Part shown: positions 52,020 to 61,319 of the stretch, one piece after another
How the letters are laid out: every line of letters begins with the position of its first letter
Numbering within the stretch: position 1 is the stretch's first letter
Origin: Litoribrevibacter euphylliae
GTDB lineage: Bacteria > Pseudomonadota > Gammaproteobacteria > Pseudomonadales > Litoribrevibacteraceae
Reading direction: 5' to 3'
Assembly: GCF_042646085.1 (NCBI RefSeq)
Contig: NZ_JBHRSZ010000006.1
Location: 248,001 to 312,000, forward strand
DNA length: 64,000 nucleotides
The notes under the pieces: model-generated
The model's input: only the letters and a program-made list of their open reading frames with translations
What the model was told of the DNA's origin: nothing
Database searches by the model: none
Translations under genes and position numbers: made by a program

Positions 52020-55000
52020 GTGCAGCAAACCACGTCTAAAAAGTTAACTTCCCATCAGGTTGCCGGTCGTTCGAAATCAGTGCCTGTCTATCCCGTCATT
52101 TTATTTGTTGTGGCGTTTTTCTATCTGCTCGGTGTTATGGCTTGGCAAGTGTGGAAGGATCACGGTTATCATCAAAATTTAATGTCTCGAATGATTAAAA
52201 CGAGAGTGACGCTTCACAAGGATTATTTCGAAGGTCAGGTAGCGCCGATAGAGAGGCTTTTAGTTGACCATTATGATCGAGCGTTTGAAACTCAAAGTGA
52301 TTTAGATGCCTTTTATCTTTTAGCTGCGGAAGCGACGCCATGGATTAAATCCGTTGCTCTGGTAGGGCTTCAGGGAGATGTCTTAAAGGAAACTGGCATT
52401 CCTTTAACTCAATCAGCAGGGGCTAACAAGACAGCCCAATTTGATTTTGATAATCACACGCCGATTACTGGTATTCGATTGTTAAATGCTGAAGATGGCT
52501 TTCTGTTTCATCGAAGAAAAGGCAATCAAGGGTATTTAGTGGCTGTGATTCAGTTGAAGTGGCTGAAACAGTTGCTATCCAAAAACGATAATCCGCATGC
52601 GAGCTATGAATTACTGGATATGAGAACGGGACAGAATGTCTGGCAAGATATTCTGCCGATATTGGCGCCTTCTGATAAAGAACGAATATGGTCCATCAAG
52701 CTGGGCGATAGTAAGCTTGAATTGACAGGTTTTATTAATCAGGCTCGTACCAAACAGTATTATTTCAGCTCAATGACACCATCCGGACTGGTTGCGTTTT
52801 TCTATCTTTTTGGCGGGATAGGTTTAATTTGGTATCTCAGCACAGCGCGCCGTCATAATAAAACGCTGCAACAGCAAAATCGTGAATTAGCCTTTCGTGG
52901 TGATCTTATTTTGTCGTCGATTTCCGATGCGGTGGTGGTGATCGGTCAGGATCAACAAGTACTTTTTGCGAATTCAACTTTCTATTCCTTATTGAAGCTT
53001 AAAAATAACCGACCGATTGCTGAAGAAATTGTCAGCCAAGAGAAATCTGAATTCTGGAATAACATTACTCAATGGAGCCAACGCTTATTGGATGGCGATT
53101 CGGTGTTTGTTGATGCAGCCTTATCTATTGATAGCCTTGCGGTATCTCGTTGGGTGGAACCATCGCATCAGATGCTCTCTTTGGAAGACAATAGCCAGGT
53201 TGTGGTGTGGATTTTAAAAGATGTTACTGAGCAACATCGTATCAATGAACAGTTAATTACCAGTCAGAATCATTATCGCTCTACCTTCGAAGGGGCGGGT
53301 GTTGCGTTGGCCATGGTTGACCTGAATGAATTGGGTGAATTGTTTAAATCTGGCGCACTAGATTCGAAAGAAGCTTTCTCTCGTTGGCGTGATCGTAATG
53401 CCTGGCAGTTCCGATCCATGATCGATGGCATATTGATTACCGAAGTAAATGAATCGGCTTGCCGAATGCTTGATACCATCGATGAAATGACGGCAGTGAA
53501 GCATTTAAAGAAGGCAATTTTTAACCCTGATAGTAGCATTTGGGCGGCCTTGTTAGCCTTGATCCTCGACACCAAAGAGCGCACCGAAAGTATCATTGAT
53601 TTATCCAGTGTCACAGGCAAAGCCATTTCGGCGCAAATAGGAGTCAGTTTGGTTCAGCCGACGGAATCCGCAGATGATTCAAATGCCTCCTCGAAAGTTT
53701 CTGGAAATATTCTGCTAAGCCTCTTGGATGTCTCTGCGTTAAACCAAGCGAAAGTGAAGGCCGCCGAACGAGAGCAGTTTTGGCAACAAGTTGTCCATTC
53801 GGTGCCGGATATTGTCTATGTGAATGACTTTTCTACCCATACCAGCGTTTTCGTCAATCATGAAATCGGTTTGCGACTGGGCTATAGCCGAAGCGAGATT
53901 GAACAAATGGGTGATCGTTATTGGCAAAAGCTGTTGCACCCTGAAGATAAAATTTTATTGAAGAGTGAGTTGCCAAGGTTTCGAACCATGGAGAACGGTA
54001 AGGTCAATGAAACCGTACTGCGTTTGCAGCATAAGACTGGCAAATGGCACAGCTTCTTATTCCGTGATACGCCTTTTACTCGTGACGAAAACAATATGGT
54101 TAAGCGCTATATCGGTGTTGGGCGGGATATTACCGAGCTGTTGGAAGCCAGAACCAAAGTGGATAAGCATGAGCGGTATCTGGAAGTCTTGGCCGAGAAT
54201 ATTCGGGATTTGGTTTGGGTCATGGATCCGGAATTTCACTTTAAATACATCAGTCCTTCTATTAAACAAGTGTTGGGTTATGGACAAGAAGATGTACTGC
54301 ATAAAGGTGCAAGAGCTTTTCTAGCGGAAGATCAATTTGCGCGTATCGAGCAAGAAATCGCTGAACCATTACGTGGCGTGATGTCTGGTGAAATTAATGC
54401 CGAAAGTTACCGCGAAGAAATCGGTGAGCACATTGTCGAAGTAATGGCGCTGCATCAGGACGGTCATTATGTGTCTCTGGAAGTCAAAGTTGGTTTGCTC
54501 TGGGATGAAGACAACAACTTTGAAGGCTTACTGGGCAGCTGTCGTGATGTAACTCGACGCAGGAAGAGTCAGGCGGAATTGAAACTGGCGGCTGAAGTAT
54601 TTGAGAGCAGTAATGAAGCCATTCTGATCACTGACATGGACGGCGACATTGTTCGCAGTAACCGTGCGTTTAAAGTAGTGACTGGTTATGAAAATAAAGA
54701 AGTGGTCGGCAAGAATCTTTCTTTCATGTGTACCGAACAACAGACGGAGCAGTTTTACTCTACTTTGCTGGACAGTATTTCCCGTTCAGGATATTGGCAA
54801 GGGGAAGTGTGGCATCGAAAGAAAACTGGCGAACCTTTCCCAGCCTGGGTTGGGGTGTCTGCGATTACTAATGATGATGACTTTGTAGAAAGCTACATTG
54901 TGATCTTCTCGGACATGAGTGAACGTAAAGAAGCGGAAGAGCGCATTCATCGTTTGGCTTACTATGATCCCTTAACTGACTTGGCTAACCGAAGCTTATT

Positions 55001-55484
55001 CAAAGAACAACTCAGTTTAGAGATGCGTCATGCGGATGATAACCAAGGTGCCGTGGCACTTCTGTATCTCGATCTCGATAACTTCAAGCCGGTCAATGAT
55101 ACCTTAGGGCACGAAGCGGGTGATATCCTGCTTAAAGAAGTAGCGCAACGTCTGGTCAGTTGTGTGCGTTCTTCCGATACGGTAGCTCGAATGGGTGGAG
55201 ACGAGTTTACCGTGATTCTGGGTGGACAATCTTCGCAAGAGGAAGCACGCTGTTTTGGTGAGCATGTTGCTGGTCAGGTTGTCTCTGCGTTACAGGAACC
55301 GGTTGAGATTCAAGGCGAAGATTTCTGTGTTACAGCAAGTGTAGGGATAGCGATCTATCCGGCGCATGCATCGGATGCCTCAGAATTATTACGTCATGCG
55401 GATCAGGCAATGTACCGAGCGAAAGCGAAGGGCCGAAATATTTATCAATTTTTCTCCATCGACGATCATGACGTGGTGAGTTAA
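52020..55484 (+). CDS. multi-PAS membrane diguanylate cyclase
   Basis: Makes c-di-GMP from two GTP. 1154 residues. Two membrane helices (about 22-42 and 259-279) enclose a periplasmic sensor of about 215 residues. Then come about five PAS-like domains (near 298, 420, 588, 722 and 860), followed by GGDEF. The active loop RMGGDEFTVIL (GGDEF at 1059-1063) is intact, and the inhibitory I-site RSSD lies five residues before it, so product feedback is likely. No EAL domain. GTG start; the ribosome site is weak, so the start is tentative. Confidence 0.92.
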   Translation: MQQTTSKKLTSHQVAGRSKSVPVYPVILFVVAFFYLLGVMAWQVWKDHGYHQNLMSRMIKTRVTLHKDYFEGQVAPIERLLVDHYDRAFETQSDLDAFYLLAAEATPWIKSVALVGLQGDVLKETGIPLTQSAGANKTAQFDFDNHTPITGIRLLNAEDGFLFHRRKGNQGYLVAVIQLKWLKQLLSKNDNPHASYELLDMRTGQNVWQDILPILAPSDKERIWSIKLGDSKLELTGFINQARTKQYYFSSMTPSGLVAFFYLFGGIGLIWYLSTARRHNKTLQQQNRELAFRGDLILSSISDAVVVIGQDQQVLFANSTFYSLLKLKNNRPIAEEIVSQEKSEFWNNITQWSQRLLDGDSVFVDAALSIDSLAVSRWVEPSHQMLSLEDNSQVVVWILKDVTEQHRINEQLITSQNHYRSTFEGAGVALAMVDLNELGELFKSGALDSKEAFSRWRDRNAWQFRSMIDGILITEVNESACRMLDTIDEMTAVKHLKKAIFNPDSSIWAALLALILDTKERTESIIDLSSVTGKAISAQIGVSLVQPTESADDSNASSKVSGNILLSLLDVSALNQAKVKAAEREQFWQQVVHSVPDIVYVNDFSTHTSVFVNHEIGLRLGYSRSEIEQMGDRYWQKLLHPEDKILLKSELPRFRTMENGKVNETVLRLQHKTGKWHSFLFRDTPFTRDENNMVKRYIGVGRDITELLEARTKVDKHERYLEVLAENIRDLVWVMDPEFHFKYISPSIKQVLGYGQEDVLHKGARAFLAEDQFARIEQEIAEPLRGVMSGEINAESYREEIGEHIVEVMALHQDGHYVSLEVKVGLLWDEDNNFEGLLGSCRDVTRRRKSQAELKLAAEVFESSNEAILITDMDGDIVRSNRAFKVVTGYENKEVVGKNLSFMCTEQQTEQFYSTLLDSISRSGYWQGEVWHRKKTGEPFPAWVGVSAITNDDDFVESYIVIFSDMSERKEAEERIHRLAYYDPLTDLANRSLFKEQLSLEMRHADDNQGAVALLYLDLDNFKPVNDTLGHEAGDILLKEVAQRLVSCVRSSDTVARMGGDEFTVILGGQSSQEEARCFGEHVAGQVVSALQEPVEIQGEDFCVTASVGIAIYPAHASDASELLRHADQAMYRAKAKGRNIYQFFSIDDHDVVS

Positions 55485-55709
55485 TGCGAATTAATGTTGG
55501 CTGAAATCTCCTATTTTTTGCACTAAGCATTTCCCTCATGATTTTCCTTCATGGATACATAGAAATTACTCAGTAGGCGCGCGTATTTTAATCGGTTATA
55601 CTTCGCGCCAAATTTCAGTTCCACTCTTTTGTTAGCTGAAAACCGCTGGGAGCCCAGTAAAATAGCTGACTGAGTGGTCAACCTCACTTGATAGAATCAG
55701 AGGACGCCC

Positions 55710-56972
55710 ATGTTTACTCGTGATATGAATATTGCTGATTTCGACCCAGATGTATGGTCTGCAATGGAAAGCGAACGTGTTCGCCAAGAAGAGCACATCG
55801 AGCTTATTGCATCTGAAAACTATACCAGTCCTCGTGTAATGGAAGCACAAGGTTCTCAGCTTACTAACAAGTACGCTGAAGGTTACCCAGGCAAGCGTTA
55901 CTACGGCGGTTGTGAGTACGTGGACGTTGTTGAGCAATTGGCAATCGACCGTGCGAAAGAGTTGTTCGGTGCAGGTTACGCAAACGTTCAGCCACACTCT
56001 GGTTCTCAAGCAAACGCAGCGGTTTACATGTCTCTATGTAAGCCAGGCGACAAAGTTCTAGGTATGAGCCTTGCTCACGGCGGTCACTTGACTCACGGTG
56101 CAGCGGTTTCTTTCTCTGGTCGTATCTATGATGCAGTTCAGTACGGCCTGAACCCAGAAACGGGTGAGATTGATTACGACGAAGTAGAGCGTTTGGCTCT
56201 AGAGCACAAGCCAAAAATGATCGTTGCTGGTTTCTCTGCGTACTCTCGTGTAGTTGATTGGCAGCGTTTCCGTGATATCGCGGACAAAGTCGATGCGTAT
56301 CTTTTCGTTGATATGGCGCACGTTGCAGGTTTGATTGCTGCTGGTGTCTACCCAAGCCCGGTTCCTTTTGCTGACGTTGTTACTACCACGACGCACAAAA
56401 CATTGCGTGGTCCTCGCGGTGGTTTGATCCTTGCGAAAGAAGACGAGGAATTGAACAAAAAACTTAACTTTGCGGTATTCCCTGAGTCACAAGGTGGCCC
56501 ATTGATGCACGTGATCGCGGCTAAAGCAGTATGCTTTAAAGAGGCGATGTCTGACGAGTACAAAGCGTATCAAGCGCAAGTAGTTAAGAACGCACAAGCA
56601 ATGGCGAATGTATTCATTGAGCGTGGCATTAACGTAGTTTCTGGCGGTACTGATGATCACTTGTTCCTAGTTGATCTGATCGGTAAAGAGTACACTGGTA
56701 AAGATGCGGACGCTGCACTAGGTGAAGCGAACATCACAGTGAACAAGAATGCGGTTCCAAATGATCCTCGTTCACCGTTTGTTACGTCTGGTCTTCGTAT
56801 TGGTACGCCTGCAATCACTAGCCGTGGTTTCGAAGAAGCAGAATCAGCTGAGCTTGCTGGCTGGATCTGTGATGTACTGGATGGCCTTGAGTCTGGTGAT
56901 GCATCTGCTGCAATTGCAGAAGTAAAACAAAAAGTACTAAATATTTGTAAGCAGAAGCCTGTATACAAATAA
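55710..56972 (+). CDS. glyA: serine hydroxymethyltransferase
   Basis: PLP enzyme converting serine and tetrahydrofolate to glycine and methylene-THF. 420 residues. N-terminal EEHIELIASENYTSPRVMEAQGS, the PLP-lysine motif VVTTTTHKTLRGPRGG (Lys near 230) and FPESQGGPLMHVIAAKA are present. AGAGGA precedes ATG 55710. Codon use is strongly adapted. Its 225-base leader shows no glycine riboswitch that I could recognise. Confidence 0.98.
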   Translation: MFTRDMNIADFDPDVWSAMESERVRQEEHIELIASENYTSPRVMEAQGSQLTNKYAEGYPGKRYYGGCEYVDVVEQLAIDRAKELFGAGYANVQPHSGSQANAAVYMSLCKPGDKVLGMSLAHGGHLTHGAAVSFSGRIYDAVQYGLNPETGEIDYDEVERLALEHKPKMIVAGFSAYSRVVDWQRFRDIADKVDAYLFVDMAHVAGLIAAGVYPSPVPFADVVTTTTHKTLRGPRGGLILAKEDEELNKKLNFAVFPESQGGPLMHVIAAKAVCFKEAMSDEYKAYQAQVVKNAQAMANVFIERGINVVSGGTDDHLFLVDLIGKEYTGKDADAALGEANITVNKNAVPNDPRSPFVTSGLRIGTPAITSRGFEEAESAELAGWICDVLDGLESGDASAAIAEVKQKVLNICKQKPVYK

Positions 56973-57017
56973 TCGTTTGGTCTGATTTGTTTCTATAAAT
57001 GAATCCAGATTGAACCT

Positions 57018-57076
57018 GCAAACCGTGAGGTTTGCTGAAAAGCTTCGATACGAAGAAATTCGTATCGAAGCTTTTT
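57018..57076 (+). terminator. tandem hairpins after glyA
   Basis: A first hairpin GCAAACC-GTGA-GGTTTGC (57018-57035) is followed by a 17-bp perfect stem (57038-57054 with 57059-57075) capped by GAAA and a T-run. Both loops are of the GNRA type. The second is a strong rho-independent terminator. Confidence 0.88.
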
Positions 57077-57215
57077 GCGTTTTAGGCCAAGTGAAATTAC
57101 AATAGCGGCGCTTTACTTAACTGTATTGCCCCAACAGTATCGATCCTATTGTTTTGGTTGGGTGTGTTTTAGCGAACAAGATCGATTCTTCAGCTCTTTA
57201 ACTTCAGAGGTTCAC

Positions 57216-57686
57216 ATGTATTGTCCGTTTTGTGGCTACAAAGAAACCAAGGTAATTGATTCCCGTTTGATCAGTGACGGTGAACAGGTTCGACGTCGTC
57301 GCGAATGTCTGAAGTGTAATGAACGTTTTACTACCTATGAGGTAGCTGAACTCCTGATGCCGCGAGTGATTAAACAAGATGGTACTCGCGAGCCCTTCAA
57401 TGAAGAAAAACTTCGAGCCGGAATTCAACGTGCGTTAGAAAAACGTCCGGTGAGTTTCGACGATATAGAATCTGCTATTCTCAAAATCAAACATCGACTG
57501 CGTGCAACTGGTGAACGTGAAATTCCGTCGTTGCTGGTGGGTGAAGCCGTGATGGAAGCGCTACGTCAACTCGATCAGGTTGCTTATGTGCGCTTCGCCT
57601 CTGTATATCGCAGTTTTCAGGACATTGATGAATTCCGTAAGGAAATCGACATGCTATCCAATGCGTCTTCGGAGCCAGTAAAGTGA
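57216..57686 (+). CDS. nrdR: transcriptional repressor NrdR
   Basis: Nucleotide-sensing repressor of ribonucleotide reductase genes. 156 residues: zinc ribbon CPFCGYKETKVIDSR ... RRRRECLKCNERFTTYE, then an ATP-cone (PRVIKQDGTREPFNEEKLRAGIQRALEKRPV). AGAGG precedes ATG 57216; the longer frame from 57075 overlaps the glyA terminator and is rejected. Its stop overlaps the ribD GTG, so nrdR leads the riboflavin gene cluster. Confidence 0.97.
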   Translation: MYCPFCGYKETKVIDSRLISDGEQVRRRRECLKCNERFTTYEVAELLMPRVIKQDGTREPFNEEKLRAGIQRALEKRPVSFDDIESAILKIKHRLRATGEREIPSLLVGEAVMEALRQLDQVAYVRFASVYRSFQDIDEFRKEIDMLSNASSEPVK

Positions 57687-58831
57687 TCAATCCGGAAGCC
57701 ATTAACATCGAAGACGAAAAGTGGATGTCTCAGGCCATAGAGCTGGCTAAAGAGGGCTTGTATACCACTCATCCTAATCCTCGTGTGGGGTGTGTCATTG
57801 TTAAAGATGATCATGTGGTTGGTCGGGGTTTTCACTTTCGAGCCGGTGAACCTCATGCAGAAGTTCATGCCCTACGTGATGCGGGCGAGAATGCTGTAGG
57901 TGCGACGGCCTATGTGACGTTGGAACCATGCAGCCACTTTGGACGTACTCCGCCATGTTGCGATGCCTTGATTAAGGCGGGAGTTTCTCGGGTTGTTGCG
58001 GCGATGAAAGACCCAAATCCGGAAGTGGCGGGGAGAGGATTACAGCGTATTGAAGACGCCGGCATTTCAGTTGTCTCCGGGATTCTGGAAGACGAAGCGC
58101 GAGATCTCAATCCTGGTTTCCTAAAACGCATGGAAACCGGTCTTCCTTATGTGCGGATTAAACAAGCGATGAGCTTGGATGGACGTACTGCGATGGCGTC
58201 CGGTGAAAGCAAATGGATTACGGGGGCGGAAGCTCGGTCAGATGTACAACGTCTGCGCGCAATGAGCGATGCCATTATCACGGGTGTAGAGTCGATTATT
58301 CACGATGACTCATCTTTAACCCTTCGTGCCGATGAGTTGGGATTAAAGAGCGATCTTGCAAAGGAAGTAGTCAAGCATCAGCCGTTACGACTTGTTCTTG
58401 ATACGCAACTTCGCATTCCTGAGAGCGCTAAGATCTTAACCTTGCCGGGCGAGACAATAGTTGTGTGCTCTGATCAAGCCGATCAGGCAAAGAAAACTCA
58501 ACTGGAAAAGGCAGGTGTTACTGTCTGGACTCAAATGACCGGCAAGCACATTCAGCTGGCTGCGTTATTAAAACAATTGGCTGAAGAACGCTCGATTAAT
58601 GAAGTGCTGGTGGAAGCCGGGGCTCAATTATCTACAAGCTTCCTCGAAGAAAAACTTGTGGATGAGTGTTGGACCTATATTGCCCCTAAGCTCATGGGGG
58701 CGAATGCCCGACCGCTGACGACATTGCCATTGGAGAGCATGAATCAGGCGATTCCGTTAACTTTTGAAGAAGTGTCGCCAATGGGCGAAGACCTTCGGAT
58801 TATCAGCAAACCAGCTCGTTCTTTAGGGTAG
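57683..58831 (+). CDS. ribD: riboflavin deaminase/reductase RibD
   Basis: Bifunctional pyrimidine deaminase and 5-amino-6-(5-phosphoribosylamino)uracil reductase. 382 residues. Deaminase zinc motif HAEVHAL with PCSHFGRTPPCC (N-terminal 150 residues), then the reductase domain VRIKQAMSLDGRTAMASGESKWITGAEAR. GTG start overlapping the nrdR stop (GTGA), so coupled translation is expected. Confidence 0.97.
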   Translation: MINPEAINIEDEKWMSQAIELAKEGLYTTHPNPRVGCVIVKDDHVVGRGFHFRAGEPHAEVHALRDAGENAVGATAYVTLEPCSHFGRTPPCCDALIKAGVSRVVAAMKDPNPEVAGRGLQRIEDAGISVVSGILEDEARDLNPGFLKRMETGLPYVRIKQAMSLDGRTAMASGESKWITGAEARSDVQRLRAMSDAIITGVESIIHDDSSLTLRADELGLKSDLAKEVVKHQPLRLVLDTQLRIPESAKILTLPGETIVVCSDQADQAKKTQLEKAGVTVWTQMTGKHIQLAALLKQLAEERSINEVLVEAGAQLSTSFLEEKLVDECWTYIAPKLMGANARPLTTLPLESMNQAIPLTFEEVSPMGEDLRIISKPARSLG

Positions 58832-58874
58832 TTATTTAAGATGGCCATTTAGGACAGTTTTTAGGAAATAGTAC

Positions 58875-59552
58875 GTGTTTACTGGAATTATTGAAGCTTT
58901 AGGTCAACTAAAGAAAAAAGTCGTCAAAGGTGGCGATGTCGCGGTAACGATTGCTGTAAAAAGTCTTGATATGTCTGACGTAAAGCTCGGTGACAGTATT
59001 GCCGTGAACGGCGTTTGTTTGACTGTGGTTGATTTTAACTCGGCTGAATTTACGGCTGATGTGTCGTTGGAATCTTTATCGTTGACTGGGCTGGATCAGC
59101 TTGCGCCAGGCGCGGAAGTGAATTTGGAAAAAGCGATGTTGCCGACCTCCCGTTTTGGAGGGCACATTGTTAGTGGTCATGTGGATGGGCAAGGTGAAAT
59201 TGTTCAGTTAGAACCGTCTGCGCGTTCCGTCCGTATTGTAGTGAGACCAGACGCAGAATTGGCTCGTTACATCGCTAAGAAAGGGTCCATTACTCTGGAT
59301 GGTTGCAGTCTCACTGTTAACGATCTTATTGGCGATGATTTTGTGTTGAATGTGATCCCACACACTCAACAAGAAACTATTATTAAGAACTACAAAGTGG
59401 GAGACAGGGTGAATCTTGAGGTTGATGTCGTCGCTCGTTATCTGGAGCGTCTGCTGACTCAAGGTTCTGATGATTCGGGAAGTCAGCCAAAAAGCAACAT
59501 TAGCATGGGCTTTTTGGCGGAACATGGCTTCATAGGAAGAACAAAGCGATAA
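58875..59552 (+). CDS. ribE: riboflavin synthase alpha chain
   Basis: Dismutates two 6,7-dimethyl-8-ribityllumazines to riboflavin. 225 residues in two similar lumazine-binding barrels: MFTGIIEALGQLKK ... VNGVCLTVVDF and GHVDGQGEIVQLE ... LDGCSLTVNDL. GTG start. The C-terminal extension after VVARYLERLL is a little longer than usual. No FMN riboswitch precedes any rib gene here. Confidence 0.96.
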   Translation: MFTGIIEALGQLKKKVVKGGDVAVTIAVKSLDMSDVKLGDSIAVNGVCLTVVDFNSAEFTADVSLESLSLTGLDQLAPGAEVNLEKAMLPTSRFGGHIVSGHVDGQGEIVQLEPSARSVRIVVRPDAELARYIAKKGSITLDGCSLTVNDLIGDDFVLNVIPHTQQETIIKNYKVGDRVNLEVDVVARYLERLLTQGSDDSGSQPKSNISMGFLAEHGFIGRTKR

Positions 59553-59601
59553 GTAGGAAGAACTCCTCTATCACGCATCCAACTGCTCAAAAGGCTAGAG
59601 A

Positions 59602-60720
59602 ATGTCCCTAAATAGTATTGAAGAAATCATTGAAGATATTCGCCAGGGTAAAATGGTTATCCTGATGGATGATGAAGATCGTGAAAATGAAGGCGATATC
59701 ATCGTTGCGGCGGAAAAAGTCACGCCTGAAATCGTGAACTTTATGGCCTCGAAAGCACGTGGTCTGATTTGCCTTACGTTAACCGGAGAGCGCTGCGATT
59801 TTCTAGGTTTGCCACCAATGGTGAGCGATAACAGCGCTCAATTCAGCACGCCGTTTACGGTATCGATTGAAGCCCGTGAAGGGGTAACCACCGGGATTTC
59901 AGCCGCGGATCGTTCGCATACCATTCGTGTTGCGGTTGATCCTGAATCACCTGCGGACGCAATTGTTCAGCCGGGTCATATTTTCCCGCTGCGTGCTCAA
60001 CCGGGTGGTGTGTTGAGTCGTGCAGGTCACACCGAAGCCGGTTGTGATCTGGCTCGTTTGGCTGGTTTGACGCCTGCGGCTGCGATTGTTGAAATCATGA
60101 ATGAAGATGGCACCATGGCGCGTCGTCCAGATCTTGAAGAGTTTGCTAAAGAGCATGATCTGAAAGTGGGTACGATCGCTGACTTGATTCACTATCGCAT
60201 GATGAATGAGCACACTATTGAAGAGGTGCGTAAAGAAAACATTGATACTGAATTTGGTGACTTCACGTTGCATGAATTTAAAGATTCGATTCATGGTCAT
60301 CGTCACCTGGCAATGACTCGCGGTGAGTGGAGCGAAGAAGACGCAGTGCCGGTTCGTGTGCATGTCCTTGATCCTATGCGCGATATTCTGCGTGCAACTC
60401 AGAAAGATCGTGTGTCCTGGTCTATTGATGCGGTGATGAAGTACATCGCTGAGCGAGATCAAGGTGTGATCGTGATGTTGGATATGGACGGACAGATGGA
60501 CTTGGCTGGTAGCCTGGATAAGTTACTTTGTCCTCAAAAGCCGCATCGTACAGCTGGCCAAGGTGTTTCTGGTGCGTATCAAACCATCGGCACCGGTTCA
60601 CAGATTCTGCGTCATCTGGGTATCCGTAAGATGGATGTAATGAGTTCTCCAATGAAGTTCAGTGCGTTATCTGGATTTGATCTGGAACTGGTGAACTTTA
60701 TCGAACCGGACGCCGAGTAA
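59602..60720 (+). CDS. 3,4-dihydroxy-2-butanone 4-phosphate synthase with a degenerate RibA-like domain (RibBX type)
   Basis: Makes the four-carbon unit for lumazine. 372 residues. The RibB half (1-205) is complete: DDEDRENEGDI, RAGHTEAGCDLARLAG and the MNEDGTMARRPDLEEFA block. The second half (about 210-370) has the RibA outline (HGHRHLAMTRGEW ... GIRKMDVMSSPMKFSALSGFDLELV) but lacks the zinc-binding GS-x-RCDCG motif needed for GTP cyclohydrolase II. It is therefore probably monofunctional, as in RibBX proteins of other gammaproteobacteria. Confidence 0.93.
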   Translation: MSLNSIEEIIEDIRQGKMVILMDDEDRENEGDIIVAAEKVTPEIVNFMASKARGLICLTLTGERCDFLGLPPMVSDNSAQFSTPFTVSIEAREGVTTGISAADRSHTIRVAVDPESPADAIVQPGHIFPLRAQPGGVLSRAGHTEAGCDLARLAGLTPAAAIVEIMNEDGTMARRPDLEEFAKEHDLKVGTIADLIHYRMMNEHTIEEVRKENIDTEFGDFTLHEFKDSIHGHRHLAMTRGEWSEEDAVPVRVHVLDPMRDILRATQKDRVSWSIDAVMKYIAERDQGVIVMLDMDGQMDLAGSLDKLLCPQKPHRTAGQGVSGAYQTIGTGSQILRHLGIRKMDVMSSPMKFSALSGFDLELVNFIEPDAE

Positions 60721-60728
60721 AATATTAT

Positions 60729-60752
60729 CGCCTGGGGATGATCCGCCTGGGT
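60729..60752 (+). repeat. short direct repeat between ribB and ribH
   Basis: CGCCTGGG occurs twice, at about 60729-60736 and 60745-60752, immediately before the 14-bp hairpin at 60755-60791. Confidence 0.45.
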
Positions 60753-60754
60753 GA

Positions 60755-60791
60755 TATTTGGATGATGTAGTTCAAACACATCATCCAAATA
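60755..60791 (+). other. 14-bp perfect hairpin in the ribB-ribH spacer
   Basis: TATTTGGATGATGT (60755-60768) pairs exactly with ACATCATCCAAATA (60778-60791) around a 9-base loop. No T-run follows, so it may be an mRNA-processing or attenuation element instead of a terminator. Confidence 0.55.
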
Positions 60792-60831
60792 AGAGTTACG
60801 ACTTATTCGACAGTTAAATAGTTAACATCAA

Positions 60832-61317
60832 ATGGTAAAAAGCATGTCTCAAATTAAAGTTATTGAAGGTGATATGACACCAAACCAAGGTAAGTATGCG
60901 TTGGTTGTTGGGCGTTGGAATGCGTTCGTTGTTGAAAGCCTGGTTGAAGGCGCGGTTGATTCTTTGAAGCGTCACGGTGTATCAGAAGACGATATCACTA
61001 TCATTCGTTGCCCGGGTGCAATGGAAATTCCGTTAACGGTTAAAAAAGTGGCGGAAACAGGTAAATACGATGCAATCATTACGCTAGGCGCGGTGATTCG
61101 TGGTGGTACACCACATTTCGAGTACGTGTCAGGTGAATGTACAAAAGGATTGGGTCAATTGGCATTGCAATACGGTATTCCTGTTGCATTTGGTGTGTTG
61201 ACTGTGGATAGCATTGAGCAAGCGATTGAGCGTGCAGGTACCAAGGCCGGTAACAAAGGTGAAGAAGCGGCAATGAGCGCCTTCGAAATGGTTAGCTTAT
61301 TAAAGCAGGTGAACTAA
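60832..61317 (+). CDS. ribH: 6,7-dimethyl-8-ribityllumazine synthase
   Basis: Condenses the RibB and RibD products. 161 residues from ATG 60832; a second ATG at 60844 (MSQIKVIEGDM) is equally plausible. Active-site blocks: VGRWNAFVVESLVEGA, CPGAMEIPLTVKKVAETGKYDAIITLGAVIRGGTPHFEYV. Ends two bases before nusB, the conserved ribH-nusB-thiL-pgpA order. Confidence 0.97.
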   Translation: MVKSMSQIKVIEGDMTPNQGKYALVVGRWNAFVVESLVEGAVDSLKRHGVSEDDITIIRCPGAMEIPLTVKKVAETGKYDAIITLGAVIRGGTPHFEYVSGECTKGLGQLALQYGIPVAFGVLTVDSIEQAIERAGTKAGNKGEEAAMSAFEMVSLLKQVN

Positions 61318-61319
61318 GC

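Noticed and set aside
51799..52047. 82-codon open frame upstream of the diguanylate cyclase
   Set aside because: No ribosome site, AT-rich composition and overlap with the next gene's start; it looks like promoter DNA.
55485..55709. possible glycine riboswitch before glyA
   Set aside because: I looked for the conserved aptamer cores and did not find them; the leader shows only AT-rich sequence and short repeats.
57075..57215. 47-residue N-terminal extension of NrdR
   Set aside because: NrdR begins MYCPFCG in all members I know, AGAGG precedes ATG 57216, and the extension begins in the glyA terminator.
58832..59601. possible FMN riboswitch in the rib cluster
   Set aside because: Gaps before ribE and ribB are under 50 bases and carry no RFN-like conserved blocks.
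59947..60462. 171-codon open frame antisense to the riboflavin ribB gene
   Set aside because: The plus-strand gene has all RibB motifs; the antisense frame has no family features or ribosome site.
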